A stretch of 33,890 nucleotides of DNA from a candidate division LCP-89 bacterium (GTDB lineage Bacteria > Electryoneota > B3-LCP): contig JALGZU010000019.1 in assembly GCA_025774735.1 (NCBI GenBank), forward strand, positions 1 through 33,890, written 5' to 3'. The translations under genes and the position numbers were made by a program. Positions 1-9,860 of this stretch are shown here, piece after piece. Below the pieces are notes generated by a model. The model worked only from the letters and a program-made list of their open reading frames with translations. It was not told the origin of the DNA and made no database searches. Each line of letters opens with the position of its first letter. Positions within the stretch are counted from its first letter, which is position 1.

Positions 1-21
1 TTGGGAAAACGTCTGCCTGTT

Positions 22-1002
22 CTAGTCTTTCCAGAGATTGTTGGCGGCGTACTTCAAGACCATATCCACGCACTGAGGACAGTAGCCGTTTTGCAGCATG
101 GTCTCGACCATCTGGCCGTATTTTTTCGTCTGGGACTGGTCGCGCGTTCGAGCCTTGGTGACGACGCGCGAAATGTCCTTGACCGAGGTGAGCAGCTTCT
201 TTTCGATGGCCTCCTTGAGCGGTTCGTAGGAGGTGTAGTCGATTTTGGTATCGCGCCGGGACATGGACCAGAGGAATGCGATGACCTCCTGTCTGAAGCC
301 GTCAGCGGCGGATCCGACGATGCCGATCTGCTCTTCGATGCTGGTTAGGAAAGCGATGTCCGGTTCGAGTTCCTCGCGGGTATTGGGATCTTTGACCCGG
401 GATTTATTAACGTAGGCTTCGGCGTGGTCGAGGTAATTCTGGAAGAGGGATTCAGCCTGCTCAGAGTAGCCGAAGACAAACGCCTGGGTGATCTCCTTCT
501 CGAGAATCTCGAGGTACTCTTTATGCAGGGTATCCTGCAGATATTCGAGGTATTCCTTGCGAACGTCCTCGGCCAGATCGGCCTCCTTGACCATGCGTAC
601 CAGGGAGTCCATAACGATGATCGGATTGATGCAGTTGCCTTCCAGGTTTTCGGCGAGAGCGTTGTCCAGCGCCTTCATGATGAAACGGGTGGAGATGCCG
701 TCCATGCCTTCACGCTTGGCGTCTTCGCGCAGTTCATCGACGTCGATCTTCTTGGTCCTCCCCTTTTCCAGGACTTCGTCGCCGTTGTAAAGCTTGAGTT
801 TGGTCATGAGGTCGCACTTGTTGGTTTTCTCGAGCCGGGTCAGGTTGGCGAACATGCTGGTCAATTCAATGGTGTGGGGTGCGATGTGTGCTTTGAAATT
901 GGAGGCGTTCAGGATTTTCCGGTAAATCTTGACCTCTTCGGACGTTTCCAGGTTGTAGGGGACTTTGACAACGACGATGCGGTCGAGAATCGCCTCGTTG
1001 GT
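22..1002 (-). pseudogene. prkA: PrkA serine protein kinase, C-terminal part (separated by frameshift)
   Basis: This is the C-terminal half of PrkA, in a different frame from its N-terminal half. The family-typical text resumes at TNEAILDRIVVVKVPYNLET, coded from about 1002 downward, and runs 326 residues to a TAG at 22-24. It holds the end of the AAA-type ATPase module and the PrkA C-terminal domain with its kinase-like region. An internal ATG at 864 could start a separate product but has no family logic, because it lies inside the ATPase module. The two halves sum to about 633 residues, close to known PrkA proteins (about 630-645). In other genomes prkA is followed by yeaH (DUF444) and spoVR genes; any such gene would lie beyond the left edge. 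Family assignment is sure; whether the break is real is not. Confidence 0.85.
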
Positions 1003-1925
1003 GTGGTGTGGGCGACAATGACCGTATCAACGTAGATCATGCCGTGGCGTCCTGGAGCCGGGACCATCTTCTCCTGCGTTGCCGTGATCATGGCGTGGAG
1101 GTACTCGGTCTCGTTCTTGAAGACTTCGATGAATTCAACCATGCCCCGGTTGCCGACGTTTAGCGCTCCGTTCAAGTCAAGGACCCGGGGATCGCCTTCG
1201 GAGTACATGTCCAGCTTGGAGATATCTTCACCACCGATCAAGACGGAGGTGTCCTGATTGTTGGGATCGACCGGGGGAACCACTCCGATGCCGACGCGAG
1301 CCCGTTTCGAAAAAGTGTAGGTCTGAACCGGGAACTGCTCGTAGTTCCCTCCATATTCTTCGGTCAGGCGGAACCGACAGACGGGGCAGAGGTCGCCCTC
1401 GATTTTCAGATTCAGGATCTTCTCGAATTTTTCCCTCAAGTGCCGCGGGATCAGGTGCAGAGGCTCTTCCTGCATGGGACAGCCCTTGATGGCGTAGAAG
1501 GTTGGGCCCAGTTCCAGGCAGCGTTTCAGTTTTTCCACCAGGGACGATTTCCCCGACCCCACCGGTCCCATGAGATAGAGAACCTGACGGGACTCCTCAC
1601 CCCTCATGGATGCGGATTTAAAGTAGCGCACGATGGATTCGATGGTGCGTTCCATCCCGAAGAATTCATCGGCGAAGAAGTTGTAAATTCGGAGGCCGTT
1701 GGATTTGAAGAGGCGTTTCAGCTTGGGGTTGTCACTCTCTTCGATCGAGGTGGTGCCAGCGGCTATGACCGTATCGTAGAGGCGTTCGTGGGCGAGTTTG
1801 GTAATGCTGGGATCTGCCTTGACTTTCTCCAGATAATCCAGTAGAGTGCCTTCCCAGTGGTCCTGCTGCTGAGTTTTGCGGTCTTTCTCGATGATTTTCG
1901 CAAAGTCGGTTGTCCTGGGCGTCAT
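909..1925 (-). pseudogene. prkA: PrkA serine protein kinase, N-terminal part (frameshift after residue 307)
   Basis: PrkA/YeaG proteins are cytoplasmic AAA+ proteins with a kinase-like C-terminus, linked to starvation, stress and sporulation. Visible features are the Walker A motif GPVGSGKS at residues 120-127, a CPVC pair at 180-183, and the typical text HGMIYVDTVIVAHT up to residue 307. After the ACC codon at 1007-1005 two extra bases (1004-1003) precede ACC AAC GAG, and the frame changes. In relatives such as B. subtilis and E. coli about a dozen residues (NEAE...NK) lie between the AHT/AHS and NEAIL motifs. They are missing here, so a short out-of-frame deletion is the simplest explanation. 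After the break the original frame reads nonsense to a stop at 909. I chose ATG 1925, preceded by GGGGGG at 8-base spacing, over the upstream in-frame ATG at 1961, which lies at the predicted transcription start. Confidence 0.85.
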
Positions 1926-1963
1926 GGTGCTATCCCCCCATGTTAGCTTGGTCATTATCACGT

Positions 1964-1985
1964 ATTATACAGCAAAAACGGTGCC
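1964..1985 (-). promoter_or_regulatory. Sigma-54-like -24/-12 promoter overlapping a TATAAT box, upstream of prkA
   Basis: Read on the minus strand, bases 1985-1971 are GGCACCGTTTTTGCT. The -24 GG and -12 GC are separated by exactly 10 bases, matching the sigma-54 consensus TGGCACG-N4-TTGCW closely. A perfect TATAAT (1969-1964) follows at once, but no good -35 lies 16-18 bases before it. The predicted start near 1960 leaves a leader of about 35 bases to ATG 1925. Nitrogen-starvation control of the E. coli homologue yeaG by sigma-54/NtrC makes the site plausible. No activator gene is in the window. Confidence 0.45.
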
Positions 1986-2186
1986 CAAAAAGCCGTGGCG
2001 CAAAGGTAAAGGTTGAAAATGAGGGTTTGAACTTAAAAGCTCGCGGCCAGCGTGCGGGTAATCCAGCGTCTTTCAAGCCAAAATAGTACGGTAGTCTTTG
2101 TGCGGGTTAAACGAGGCCCCCCATTAAATTTTACCCGCGGCGTCCGGCCGGGGTTCCATGAGAGGATGTCGCCGGTGGGAAAGGTT

Positions 2187-2214
2187 CAAAAATTAAACCC
2201 GCCGAAGGGCGGGT
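2187..2214 (-). terminator. Intrinsic terminator after the 2240-3322 gene
   Basis: On the minus strand the perfect 7-bp stem ACCCGCC/GGCGGGT (2214-2208 with 2203-2197) closes a CUUC loop and is followed by the T-rich run TTAATTTTT (2196-2188). It lies 26 bases past the TGA at 2240. I see nothing else of note between here and the prkA promoter. Confidence 0.8.
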
Positions 2215-2239
2215 GTCGGGTCGAAAAGTTGCAGCTGTG

Positions 2240-3322
2240 TCACTTCAGCAGAACGGCCTTTACGAGTACAGACCGGTCGCTCGATTCCATGCGGACGAGG
2301 TAAACGCCCGAGGGCAGGTTGTGAGGCTGCCAGGAGACGGCACTCTGGCCGGCGGGGAAGGAGCCGCTGGCGATTTCATCGACCAGCCGCCCGCTGAGAT
2401 CATAGGCCTGGAGCGTGATGAGGTCCGATTTATCTAGCGAGATGAGCAGGGTCGTCTCTGGATTGAAGGGATTCGGATAGGGGCCTGCGAGGTCGTAAGT
2501 ATTCGGGATACGATCCGGTTCGAGCCAGACGTAGGTGGTCGTGGTATCGATGAAGACTTCCACCTCCACCGAGATGAAGAAGTCGACCCCCAGACCCCAA
2601 TCGGACTCAATGGTTCTCCATTCGGGATCCGGATGAGTGAAAGTGCTGTCCCACCACTCGATGCTGGTCGTGGTCGAAGGATAGCCGTCGTCCGCGAGCA
2701 GTGCCAGGGAATCCACCGGGCTGGAGGGTACCGGTTCCCAGCCGATGTGGAAGGATTCGCTGGCGTGGAAGTAAAGTTCCAGAGTATCCAGGTCGACAAA
2801 AAGGGTGTCGAGGGGTAAGACGGCGCTGTAGGGAATCGGATAGGGATACGCGGAATCCGGCCGGTTGATGTACGGTTCCAGTGAGGCCGAGTCGATGAGC
2901 ACCGAATCCAAAGGTGCGGCGGAATCCGGGTGGACGGGGTAGAGTGGGTTGGCTGTGTCATTTTCCCAGACGAGGACGTGAATGTCTGGGATGCCGGTGC
3001 TATCGTTATCCGGATGATTCTTGAAGAAGCCGAACGCCGCCCGAATCAACTTACAGGAATCCGGCGGAGTGAAACGGACGTTGAAGTAATGATCGTTGAA
3101 GACATCCGGCAGAGGAAATACGTATTGGGGCATCCCATTGTCATAGATCATCCATAGCGAGGAATCGGCATCAACACCCCTCAGGGGCGAGGAGAGATCA
3201 TTGAAGAAGGCTCCGGCCGGTGGTTCTTTCGGGCTCTCTCCGCCCCGGGCGAAACTTACGATGATGAGGGTAGTAAAAAGCGTCCCTACGAGCAGATTTT
3301 TAGGTGACATACGTGAGTTCAT
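2240..3322 (-). CDS. Secreted protein with C-terminal T9SS sorting domain
   Basis: A 360-residue exported protein of unknown function. Residues about 5-26 form a signal peptide (MSPKNLLVGTLFTTLIIVSF). The central 250 residues are rich in Asp, Pro, Ser and aromatics, look beta-structured, and repeat the words 'DSAxxLDSVLIDSASL' and 'LDTLFVDLDTLELYF'. I do not recognise a catalytic family. The last 75 residues are a T9SS type A sorting domain: YPNPFNPETTLLISLD, then YDLSGRLVDEI, then LPSGVYLVRM and a C-terminal LLK. This domain is more diverged than the cassettes in the right half of the window. The gene runs divergently from sprA with about 160 bases between and has its own terminator. ATG 3322 and ATG 3310 are both possible; neither has a strong ribosome site. 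The product is probably exported through SprA (inference). Confidence 0.8.
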   Translation of the reverse strand: MNSRMSPKNLLVGTLFTTLIIVSFARGGESPKEPPAGAFFNDLSSPLRGVDADSSLWMIYDNGMPQYVFPLPDVFNDHYFNVRFTPPDSCKLIRAAFGFFKNHPDNDSTGIPDIHVLVWENDTANPLYPVHPDSAAPLDSVLIDSASLEPYINRPDSAYPYPIPYSAVLPLDTLFVDLDTLELYFHASESFHIGWEPVPSSPVDSLALLADDGYPSTTTSIEWWDSTFTHPDPEWRTIESDWGLGVDFFISVEVEVFIDTTTTYVWLEPDRIPNTYDLAGPYPNPFNPETTLLISLDKSDLITLQAYDLSGRLVDEIASGSFPAGQSAVSWQPHNLPSGVYLVRMESSDRSVLVKAVLLK

Positions 3323-3481
3323 GTTAAGAAGTGGCCTCCGCCCGGATCAAAATCGGCTTTATAATAGTTCAACCGTCCGAGGATTCGACTCGCAATCCCG
3401 TCCATAGGTTCCCCAGTATATTACAAAATTTACGGATAAGACACAAGCGGAAAGTAGCGCTTTTAAGAAGTTGTGATACGG

Positions 3482-6400
3482 ATGAGCCCTGCCCTGATCG
3501 ATCGACCGGGTCATGACGCAGCTCCGCCGAACGGGAGAGAACGCCTGTTTTTTTACTCCCGAGGGGCGGTTATCGCCGTTCTCTTTTCTCTCTTGATTCC
3601 CCTGGTCGGTATGGCGATGCCAGCGGATTCCTTCTCGGTGCAGATCGATTTAAAGTTCAGCGGCGCGCTGGATCTGCGCGAGTGGGAAGTGCCTTTTAGC
3701 TTCTCCAAGGCCATACTCGCCGATACCACCTCCGCCATCTTAAGCCCCCAATCCCAGCAGTTCAGGCAGACGACTGAAATCGACTCCGCGGTGCAGACGT
3801 TCATCATCCGCACCCTGCTTTTCGATGAAGACTGGTTCCAACCGGTGGTCTTCAGCCGGGACGAGTACATCCAGTTCAGGATGGAACGGGACCTCGTCTC
3901 GCTCTATCGCGAAGAGACGTTGAAAACCCTGGAGACGGCCGAAGCGAGGGCCGGCGGAGAAGCGCTGACCATCGAGATTCCTTTTAAGATCAAGTCGAAG
4001 ACCTTCAACAAGATTTTCGGCGGCGATCGGGTCAGGCTGCGCATATCGGGGAACATCAACATCGAAGGCGGCTTCCGCCGGGAAGACCGGTCTCAGGTCG
4101 CTACGGTATACGGCCAAGATACCGATTACAGCTTCCAGATCGACCAGCGCCAGAGTTTCAAGATCACCGGGGAGATCGGAGACAAGGTTGCCGTAGACGT
4201 GGACCAGAGCAGCGAGCGCACCTTCGAGTTCGAGAACAACCTAAAGCTGACCTATACCGGCTACGAGGACGAGATTATCCAGAAGATAGAAGCCGGGAAC
4301 ATCAGTTTGCAACTCGCCGGGACGCAGCTGGCGACCTTTTCGGGACAGAACAAGGGTCTCTTCGGGTTGAAGACGGATCTGAAGATCGGTTCCTTCACGC
4401 TAACCGGTATCGCCAGCCTGGAGAAAGGAGAGAAGAACAAAGTGAGTATTACCGGGGGCGCTCAGGAGACCAGCGTTAACATCCCGGTGAACCTGCCCTC
4501 GACGGGTCGCTATTTCTTCCTCTCCGAGATCTACCGCGATCAGTACAATAAGTACACTGAATCGATGATTCACACCGCCGTCGATATCGACCGCCAGGTG
4601 GACGCCAACAATTTTTACGTTTACAAGCGCTATACACTTGGTAGCGGAATCCTGCCGACAAACCTGGTTAACGCCTACGCTGTTTACAGTGACTCTTCAC
4701 TTTATGAGTTGTTTCCGTGGCAGTTCTATGACAAAGAGATCATTGACAGTCTCGATTCACAGGGCCTGATCGAGGATGCCAACTTTCAACCGGGCACTTA
4801 CGAGTTGCTCGATGCCTCGCAGTACTACCTGGATCCCCAGCTCGGTTACATCCGTCTGAACTCACCGCTCACCTCCACCGACGTACTGGCCGTCGCCTAC
4901 ATTCTCAATAATGAAACGACCTTCGGCGATCTGGCTCCGGCGCCGGCAGACACCGCCATCTTGAAGTTGATCAGACCTGAGAGCCCCAATCCCACCGATG
5001 ACACCTGGCCTCTGGCCTTGCGCAATGTTTACAGCCTCCAGGGGGTGAACATCGAGCCAGAGGGCTTCTCCCTGCGGATTACCTACAACCCGTCCGGAAC
5101 CACCGAGATGGAGACCGTTGCGGATCCCCAAACCGGTCAGCAGCAGACTTTCCTGACCATGTTCGGCTTGGACACGAAGAGCGAGACAGGAGGGAATCAG
5201 CCCGACGGCAAAGTCGATGATAACCCGGCCCTGATTAACTATTCATACGGTGAAATCATCTTCCCGGATTTACGTCCTTTCGATCCCGGTGAGGGCTATT
5301 ATACCAGCAGTACGTTCGCGCCCTACTGGGGCGATCCGGACCTCTATCCGGACAGCTTGCGTCACCCGTCGATCTACGATTCCACACTGATCATATCGAC
5401 CAACTTCAGCATCAAGGCGGAATTTAAGAGCGTGATGGCCGTCTACGAACTCGGTTTCAACGTTCTGGAGGGTTCGGAGGAGGTGTACCTGGGCGGGCGG
5501 CAACTCCAGCGGGGGAGCGATTACGTCATCGACTACTATTCCGGGCGGCTGACCGTTCTGAATCAGGCGGCTCTCTCGCCTTCCGCCAATCTGGAGATTC
5601 TGTACGAATCCGGGGAGCTGTTTCAACTGGACAAGAAGACGCTGATGGGCGTTCGAGGCGAATACCATCTCTGGGACGATTCGTTCATCGGCGCCACCGC
5701 CCTCTACCTGAACGAGAAACCGCTGCAGGATCGGGTGCGGGTGGGCAACGAACCTCTGCGCAATTTTCTCTGGGACATCAACACCAGACTGGTGTTCAAA
5801 CCCAAGTTCCTGACCCGTGCGATCGACTATCTGCCGCTGGTGGAGACGGAAGCGCCTTCAGAATTTAAGGTGGAGATGGAATACGCACAGGTTCACCCCA
5901 ACCCCAATTCCTTAAGCAGCGACGGCACCGGCGATCCTAACGGCGTGGCTTATGTCGATGACTTCGAGTCGATTAAGAAGACCAGTCCGTTGGGCATCAT
6001 GCGCCGGCAATGGACTCAGGCGGCTTATCCCTACGGCGAACCCGATGATAAGAGCCGTGGGACGATGGTGTGGTTCAATCCGTATGACCAGGTGGCCATC
6101 GAGGACATCTGGCCAAGCCGGCCGACGAATGCCAATGTGGCACAGCGGACGCATGTCCTGACCATGTATTTCGGGCCGCGCCCCCCCGAGGAGAACTACC
6201 CGAATACAAAGGAGCCCGAAGCTGCAGCCTCCTGGGGCGGCATGATGCGGGCACTTTCAGCGGGATATCACAACCAGGAGAATTCCGAATATATCGAGAT
6301 CATGCTGAACGTTCGCAAACGCAACAGTTCGGCTTACAATCCCGAGGGGAAGATGTACATCGATCTGGGGCAGATCAGCGAGGACGTCATCCCCAACGGC

Positions 6401-9400
6401 GCTCTGGATACGGAAGATCAGAACTTGGAGGGACTGCCTTACGGGGACGGCTTCTGCGATCGCGATGAGGACCTGGGGTTGGATGGCTTCGGGGATCCCA
6501 ACGATCTCTATGATTTCAACGGGGATGGCGAGCACGACAGCTATTACAACGACAACTGGTATTACAATCCGTCCGATCCCTACAACGTCTGGGGGATCAA
6601 CGGCACCGAGGGGAACTACGACGATGAGGGAGGGCGCTATCCCGACACGGAGGATCTCGACAGCGACAATTTCCTGGATACACAGAACAACTTTTTCCGC
6701 TACACAATCGATCTATCCGAAACGGTCCCCGGTGCGCAATACGGGCTCAATCCCGGCGGATCCTGGCACCCCGGACCGAATTATCTCGTGGACCGGAACG
6801 AGAACGAATGGAAACTCTATAGAATTCCACTCCAGGATGGCATCCCCTTCGGCGACCCCAGTCTGACGCAGCTCCAATACGCGCGCGTCTGGGTTGACGG
6901 CTTCGCCGAAGCTGACACCTTCGAGATATCCCTCGCCACCCTGGAGATCGTCGGCAACGAATGGGAAGCTGTCCCGGACACCTCGGGTGGGGACGCTTAC
7001 GAACCCGTTTCTGTCGAGGTTATCAATACCTACGAAAATCCCCTCTATAACTCTCCGCCGGGCGTGGCCGGATATCGCGATCCCGTCTCCGACATCATCA
7101 GTCAGGAGCAGTCGCTGCTGTTGCGCATCAACGATCTCGATCAGGACAGTTCCGGACTGGTCGTGCGCCGGCTCTACGATTACATGGATTTTCTGGAGTA
7201 TCGCACGCTGAAGATGTTCGTCCACGGCGGCAGCATCGACGAGGTGAACAATCCCCAGGTCTGGAATGACGACGACTCGGAAATCTGGATGTTTTTCCGC
7301 TTCGGCTCGGATACAACCCGCAACTACTACGAATACAAGCAGCGGGTCTGGGCGAACTGGGACGAACGCAATAACATCGAGATCGATCTGGAAGAGCTGC
7401 CTACTCTGAAGATCGGTGAAGACAGCACCGTGGCCATCAACGGTGATTCCGTCAGTGTGGTCGGTAATCCCTCACTCTCACAGATTCGCCAGTTCACCGT
7501 GGGGATCATCCCTGTCAACCGGAGCATCTCCGAGATGGATAATCTGGAGATCTGGCTGGATGAACTCCGCCTGAGCGACGTGAAGCGCGACAAGGGGCGT
7601 GCGGTGCGAGCTTCGGCCAACCTGACCCTGGCCGATCTGGCGACGCTGAGCGCCAATGTCGATGCTAAAGACGGGGATTTCCATAACGTAAACACCCGCG
7701 TTGGCAGCCGCTCGAATTCGATCAGCGGTTCGGCCACGGGTACGATGCAGATGCACAAGTTTCTCAACCCGCAGTGGGGGCTCTCGGTGCCCGTCAGCGG
7801 TAACTTTTCGCAATCGGAATCCGTGCCCTACTACTTCCCCAACAGCGACATCCTGGTTGATCAGGACGACCTGGAGCAGGTCGATTCGATAAAGACCTTC
7901 AGCCGGAGTTACGGCGGCGGTGTGGACGTTTCCAAGACCATTCCTTCGAAGAGCCCCTGGCTGAAGTACACCATTGACAATTTGTCCGGAGGGTATGACT
8001 ACTCACACTCAGAGTCGACCAATCCCACGACGCTGCTCTCTACAACCAATACTCATGGAGCCGACGTCAGCTATCGCTTGAACTTCGGCCGTCCCTCGCT
8101 CGCCTATCTTTCCTGGTTGAAGGGGGTACCGGTCTTGAACAAATATTCCGAAGCGCGGATCTACTGGTTGATCACCAACCTTAACCTGTCGCTCAACGGC
8201 AGCGAAAGCATCGGGGAGACCCATTACAGGGCAGGAAACCAGATCAACAGCCATACATTTTTCCTGACGAAGAGCCTGTCCACCGCTTACCGCCCCTTCG
8301 AAAATCTCACTTTCGACTTTACCCGGACGCACAAGGCGGACCTGCTCATGAATCCCGCCAATCCCAAGGGGGTTGAAGACATTCTGCAGGGGGACCTGGC
8401 CTGGGATGAAGACATGGACGTCAACCAATCGGTGACGTCGTCGTTTACGCCCCGCGTGATCTCCTGGCTGGACACCGATTTCCGCTATAACACGAGCTAT
8501 CACTGGTCGTGGGGGCAGGGGTACATATCCAGCGGGCAGAATATCACCAACAACAGCACGATATCGGCGAACGGCACACTGAAACTGACGCAGATACTAA
8601 AACCACCCACACGGCCAAAAACAGCTCAACCTCCCGGATCTCAACCCGAGCAGGAAGGCGGACCCGATCAATCCGGAAAGTCCGGGGAGGGCGGCGACAA
8701 GGATGGAGGCGCCGGCGAAATCAATCCCGGTCAGGAGGGGGGTGACGAGGGCGTCCAGGAGCCGGGTCAGGAAGGGGAAGAGGCTGGCGAGGACACCACC
8801 CGGGTACTGCCGGTCATTGCCAAGCCGGAGGGGCAGAGTGCCATCGGCGACCTGTGGTACGCCATCCGCTATACGTTTTCGAGATTGCGCGACATCAACG
8901 TGACCTACACGCAGCAGAACAACTGGTCCGATCCGCTGGTCGACGGGGAGGCGGGGATAGGTTATCAACTTGGCTTCGATTCGCGTGATTTCACCAGGAT
9001 GGATTCCGCAGCCTATTACACCGGTTATTCGACCCGCTCGCGCAGCGACGATTACCAGTTTAAATCCGGCTTGGATTTCAGCCGTAACTTCAAGGTAAGC
9101 CTGAATTACAGCTACGGCTGGAGCCGCAATGAGTCGGCCAGTATAACCGGTACAATCAACCAGTCGAAGCTCTACTTCTTCAAAGCCGGCGACGATTCAA
9201 TCGGGGTGTTCGAGTTGCCTATCCCGGACTGGTCAATCACGGTGTCGGGTCTGGAGAAAATGCCCATGTTCCAGAACATTGCCCAATCGGTTTCGCTGGA
9301 GAACACTTTCAATGGATCGAAGTCATCGAACTGGAACGATTCTCAGGACAACATGCGCCAGCACGATTACTCGCGTAATTTCAGCCCGCTTGTGGGAGTT

Positions 9401-9838
9401 AATATTTCCTGGAAGGGTGGCGTGACCTCGAATATCCGTTACAACTGGACGGAAACCGGGAACGTGGTGCTGTATCCGACTCCATCCACTTCACGCAGCG
9501 TTCAGAAGAGCGCCCAGGTATCGACCAGCTACACCATGAAGACGGGCTTCAAAATTCCCATTCCGGTCTGGCCCTTCAAGAACAAGCGCTTCAAGAACAG
9601 CACCACCCTCGCGCTGGCGTTTAATTATTCCAACAGCCTTTCCGAACAGGCGACCGAGGGCAAGTTCATCGAGACCAATGCCACCACCACCTGGTCGATC
9701 AAACCGAGTATGGATTACACCTTCTCCAACACGGTGACCGGGGGGATGCACTTTGAGTACGGCGCCAATAAGAGCAAGACCCAGGATTCCAATTTCCAGG
9801 ATTTCGGGATCCGGGTCAACATAACCATAAGGGGTTAA
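3482..9838 (+). CDS. sprA: Cell-surface protein SprA, T9SS outer-membrane translocon
   Basis: SprA (Sov) is the giant outer-membrane barrel through which T9SS substrates leave the periplasm. The product has about 2118 residues, slightly shorter than the Flavobacterium protein (about 2400). A signal peptide covers about residues 26-47 (SRGAVIAVLFSLLIPLVG). Family signs are the N-terminal barrel repeats with TFEFENNLKLTYTGYEDEIIQKIEAGN, the conserved 'AYVDDFE' motif near residue 823, an Asp/Asn-rich DGFGDPND segment at about 994-1066 that looks able to bind calcium, and a C-terminal run of aromatic alternating strands ending GIRVNITIRG. A Gly/Glu/Asp/Pro-rich stretch at about 1706-1773 has low complexity and is likely a lineage-specific loop. 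GTG 3473 is in frame, but ATG 3482 has the better spacing to AAGAAG. An M28/cyclase-like gene follows 22 bases after the stop. Confidence 0.93.
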   Translation: MSPALIDRPGHDAAPPNGRERLFFYSRGAVIAVLFSLLIPLVGMAMPADSFSVQIDLKFSGALDLREWEVPFSFSKAILADTTSAILSPQSQQFRQTTEIDSAVQTFIIRTLLFDEDWFQPVVFSRDEYIQFRMERDLVSLYREETLKTLETAEARAGGEALTIEIPFKIKSKTFNKIFGGDRVRLRISGNINIEGGFRREDRSQVATVYGQDTDYSFQIDQRQSFKITGEIGDKVAVDVDQSSERTFEFENNLKLTYTGYEDEIIQKIEAGNISLQLAGTQLATFSGQNKGLFGLKTDLKIGSFTLTGIASLEKGEKNKVSITGGAQETSVNIPVNLPSTGRYFFLSEIYRDQYNKYTESMIHTAVDIDRQVDANNFYVYKRYTLGSGILPTNLVNAYAVYSDSSLYELFPWQFYDKEIIDSLDSQGLIEDANFQPGTYELLDASQYYLDPQLGYIRLNSPLTSTDVLAVAYILNNETTFGDLAPAPADTAILKLIRPESPNPTDDTWPLALRNVYSLQGVNIEPEGFSLRITYNPSGTTEMETVADPQTGQQQTFLTMFGLDTKSETGGNQPDGKVDDNPALINYSYGEIIFPDLRPFDPGEGYYTSSTFAPYWGDPDLYPDSLRHPSIYDSTLIISTNFSIKAEFKSVMAVYELGFNVLEGSEEVYLGGRQLQRGSDYVIDYYSGRLTVLNQAALSPSANLEILYESGELFQLDKKTLMGVRGEYHLWDDSFIGATALYLNEKPLQDRVRVGNEPLRNFLWDINTRLVFKPKFLTRAIDYLPLVETEAPSEFKVEMEYAQVHPNPNSLSSDGTGDPNGVAYVDDFESIKKTSPLGIMRRQWTQAAYPYGEPDDKSRGTMVWFNPYDQVAIEDIWPSRPTNANVAQRTHVLTMYFGPRPPEENYPNTKEPEAAASWGGMMRALSAGYHNQENSEYIEIMLNVRKRNSSAYNPEGKMYIDLGQISEDVIPNGALDTEDQNLEGLPYGDGFCDRDEDLGLDGFGDPNDLYDFNGDGEHDSYYNDNWYYNPSDPYNVWGINGTEGNYDDEGGRYPDTEDLDSDNFLDTQNNFFRYTIDLSETVPGAQYGLNPGGSWHPGPNYLVDRNENEWKLYRIPLQDGIPFGDPSLTQLQYARVWVDGFAEADTFEISLATLEIVGNEWEAVPDTSGGDAYEPVSVEVINTYENPLYNSPPGVAGYRDPVSDIISQEQSLLLRINDLDQDSSGLVVRRLYDYMDFLEYRTLKMFVHGGSIDEVNNPQVWNDDDSEIWMFFRFGSDTTRNYYEYKQRVWANWDERNNIEIDLEELPTLKIGEDSTVAINGDSVSVVGNPSLSQIRQFTVGIIPVNRSISEMDNLEIWLDELRLSDVKRDKGRAVRASANLTLADLATLSANVDAKDGDFHNVNTRVGSRSNSISGSATGTMQMHKFLNPQWGLSVPVSGNFSQSESVPYYFPNSDILVDQDDLEQVDSIKTFSRSYGGGVDVSKTIPSKSPWLKYTIDNLSGGYDYSHSESTNPTTLLSTTNTHGADVSYRLNFGRPSLAYLSWLKGVPVLNKYSEARIYWLITNLNLSLNGSESIGETHYRAGNQINSHTFFLTKSLSTAYRPFENLTFDFTRTHKADLLMNPANPKGVEDILQGDLAWDEDMDVNQSVTSSFTPRVISWLDTDFRYNTSYHWSWGQGYISSGQNITNNSTISANGTLKLTQILKPPTRPKTAQPPGSQPEQEGGPDQSGKSGEGGDKDGGAGEINPGQEGGDEGVQEPGQEGEEAGEDTTRVLPVIAKPEGQSAIGDLWYAIRYTFSRLRDINVTYTQQNNWSDPLVDGEAGIGYQLGFDSRDFTRMDSAAYYTGYSTRSRSDDYQFKSGLDFSRNFKVSLNYSYGWSRNESASITGTINQSKLYFFKAGDDSIGVFELPIPDWSITVSGLEKMPMFQNIAQSVSLENTFNGSKSSNWNDSQDNMRQHDYSRNFSPLVGVNISWKGGVTSNIRYNWTETGNVVLYPTPSTSRSVQKSAQVSTSYTMKTGFKIPIPVWPFKNKRFKNSTTLALAFNYSNSLSEQATEGKFIETNATTTWSIKPSMDYTFSNTVTGGMHFEYGANKSKTQDSNFQDFGIRVNITIRG

Positions 9839-9860
9839 TACCGAGAGACAACAGATCTCC

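Noticed and set aside
424..1035. 203-codon plus-strand frame opposite prkA
   Set aside because: It is antisense to clear PrkA coding sequence and shows no family pattern; the other plus-strand frames at 1-2437 are the same kind of shadow.
3400..3472. sprA promoter using TATATT at 3417-3422
   Set aside because: The hexamer 17 bases upstream is AATCCC, so no -35 supports it.
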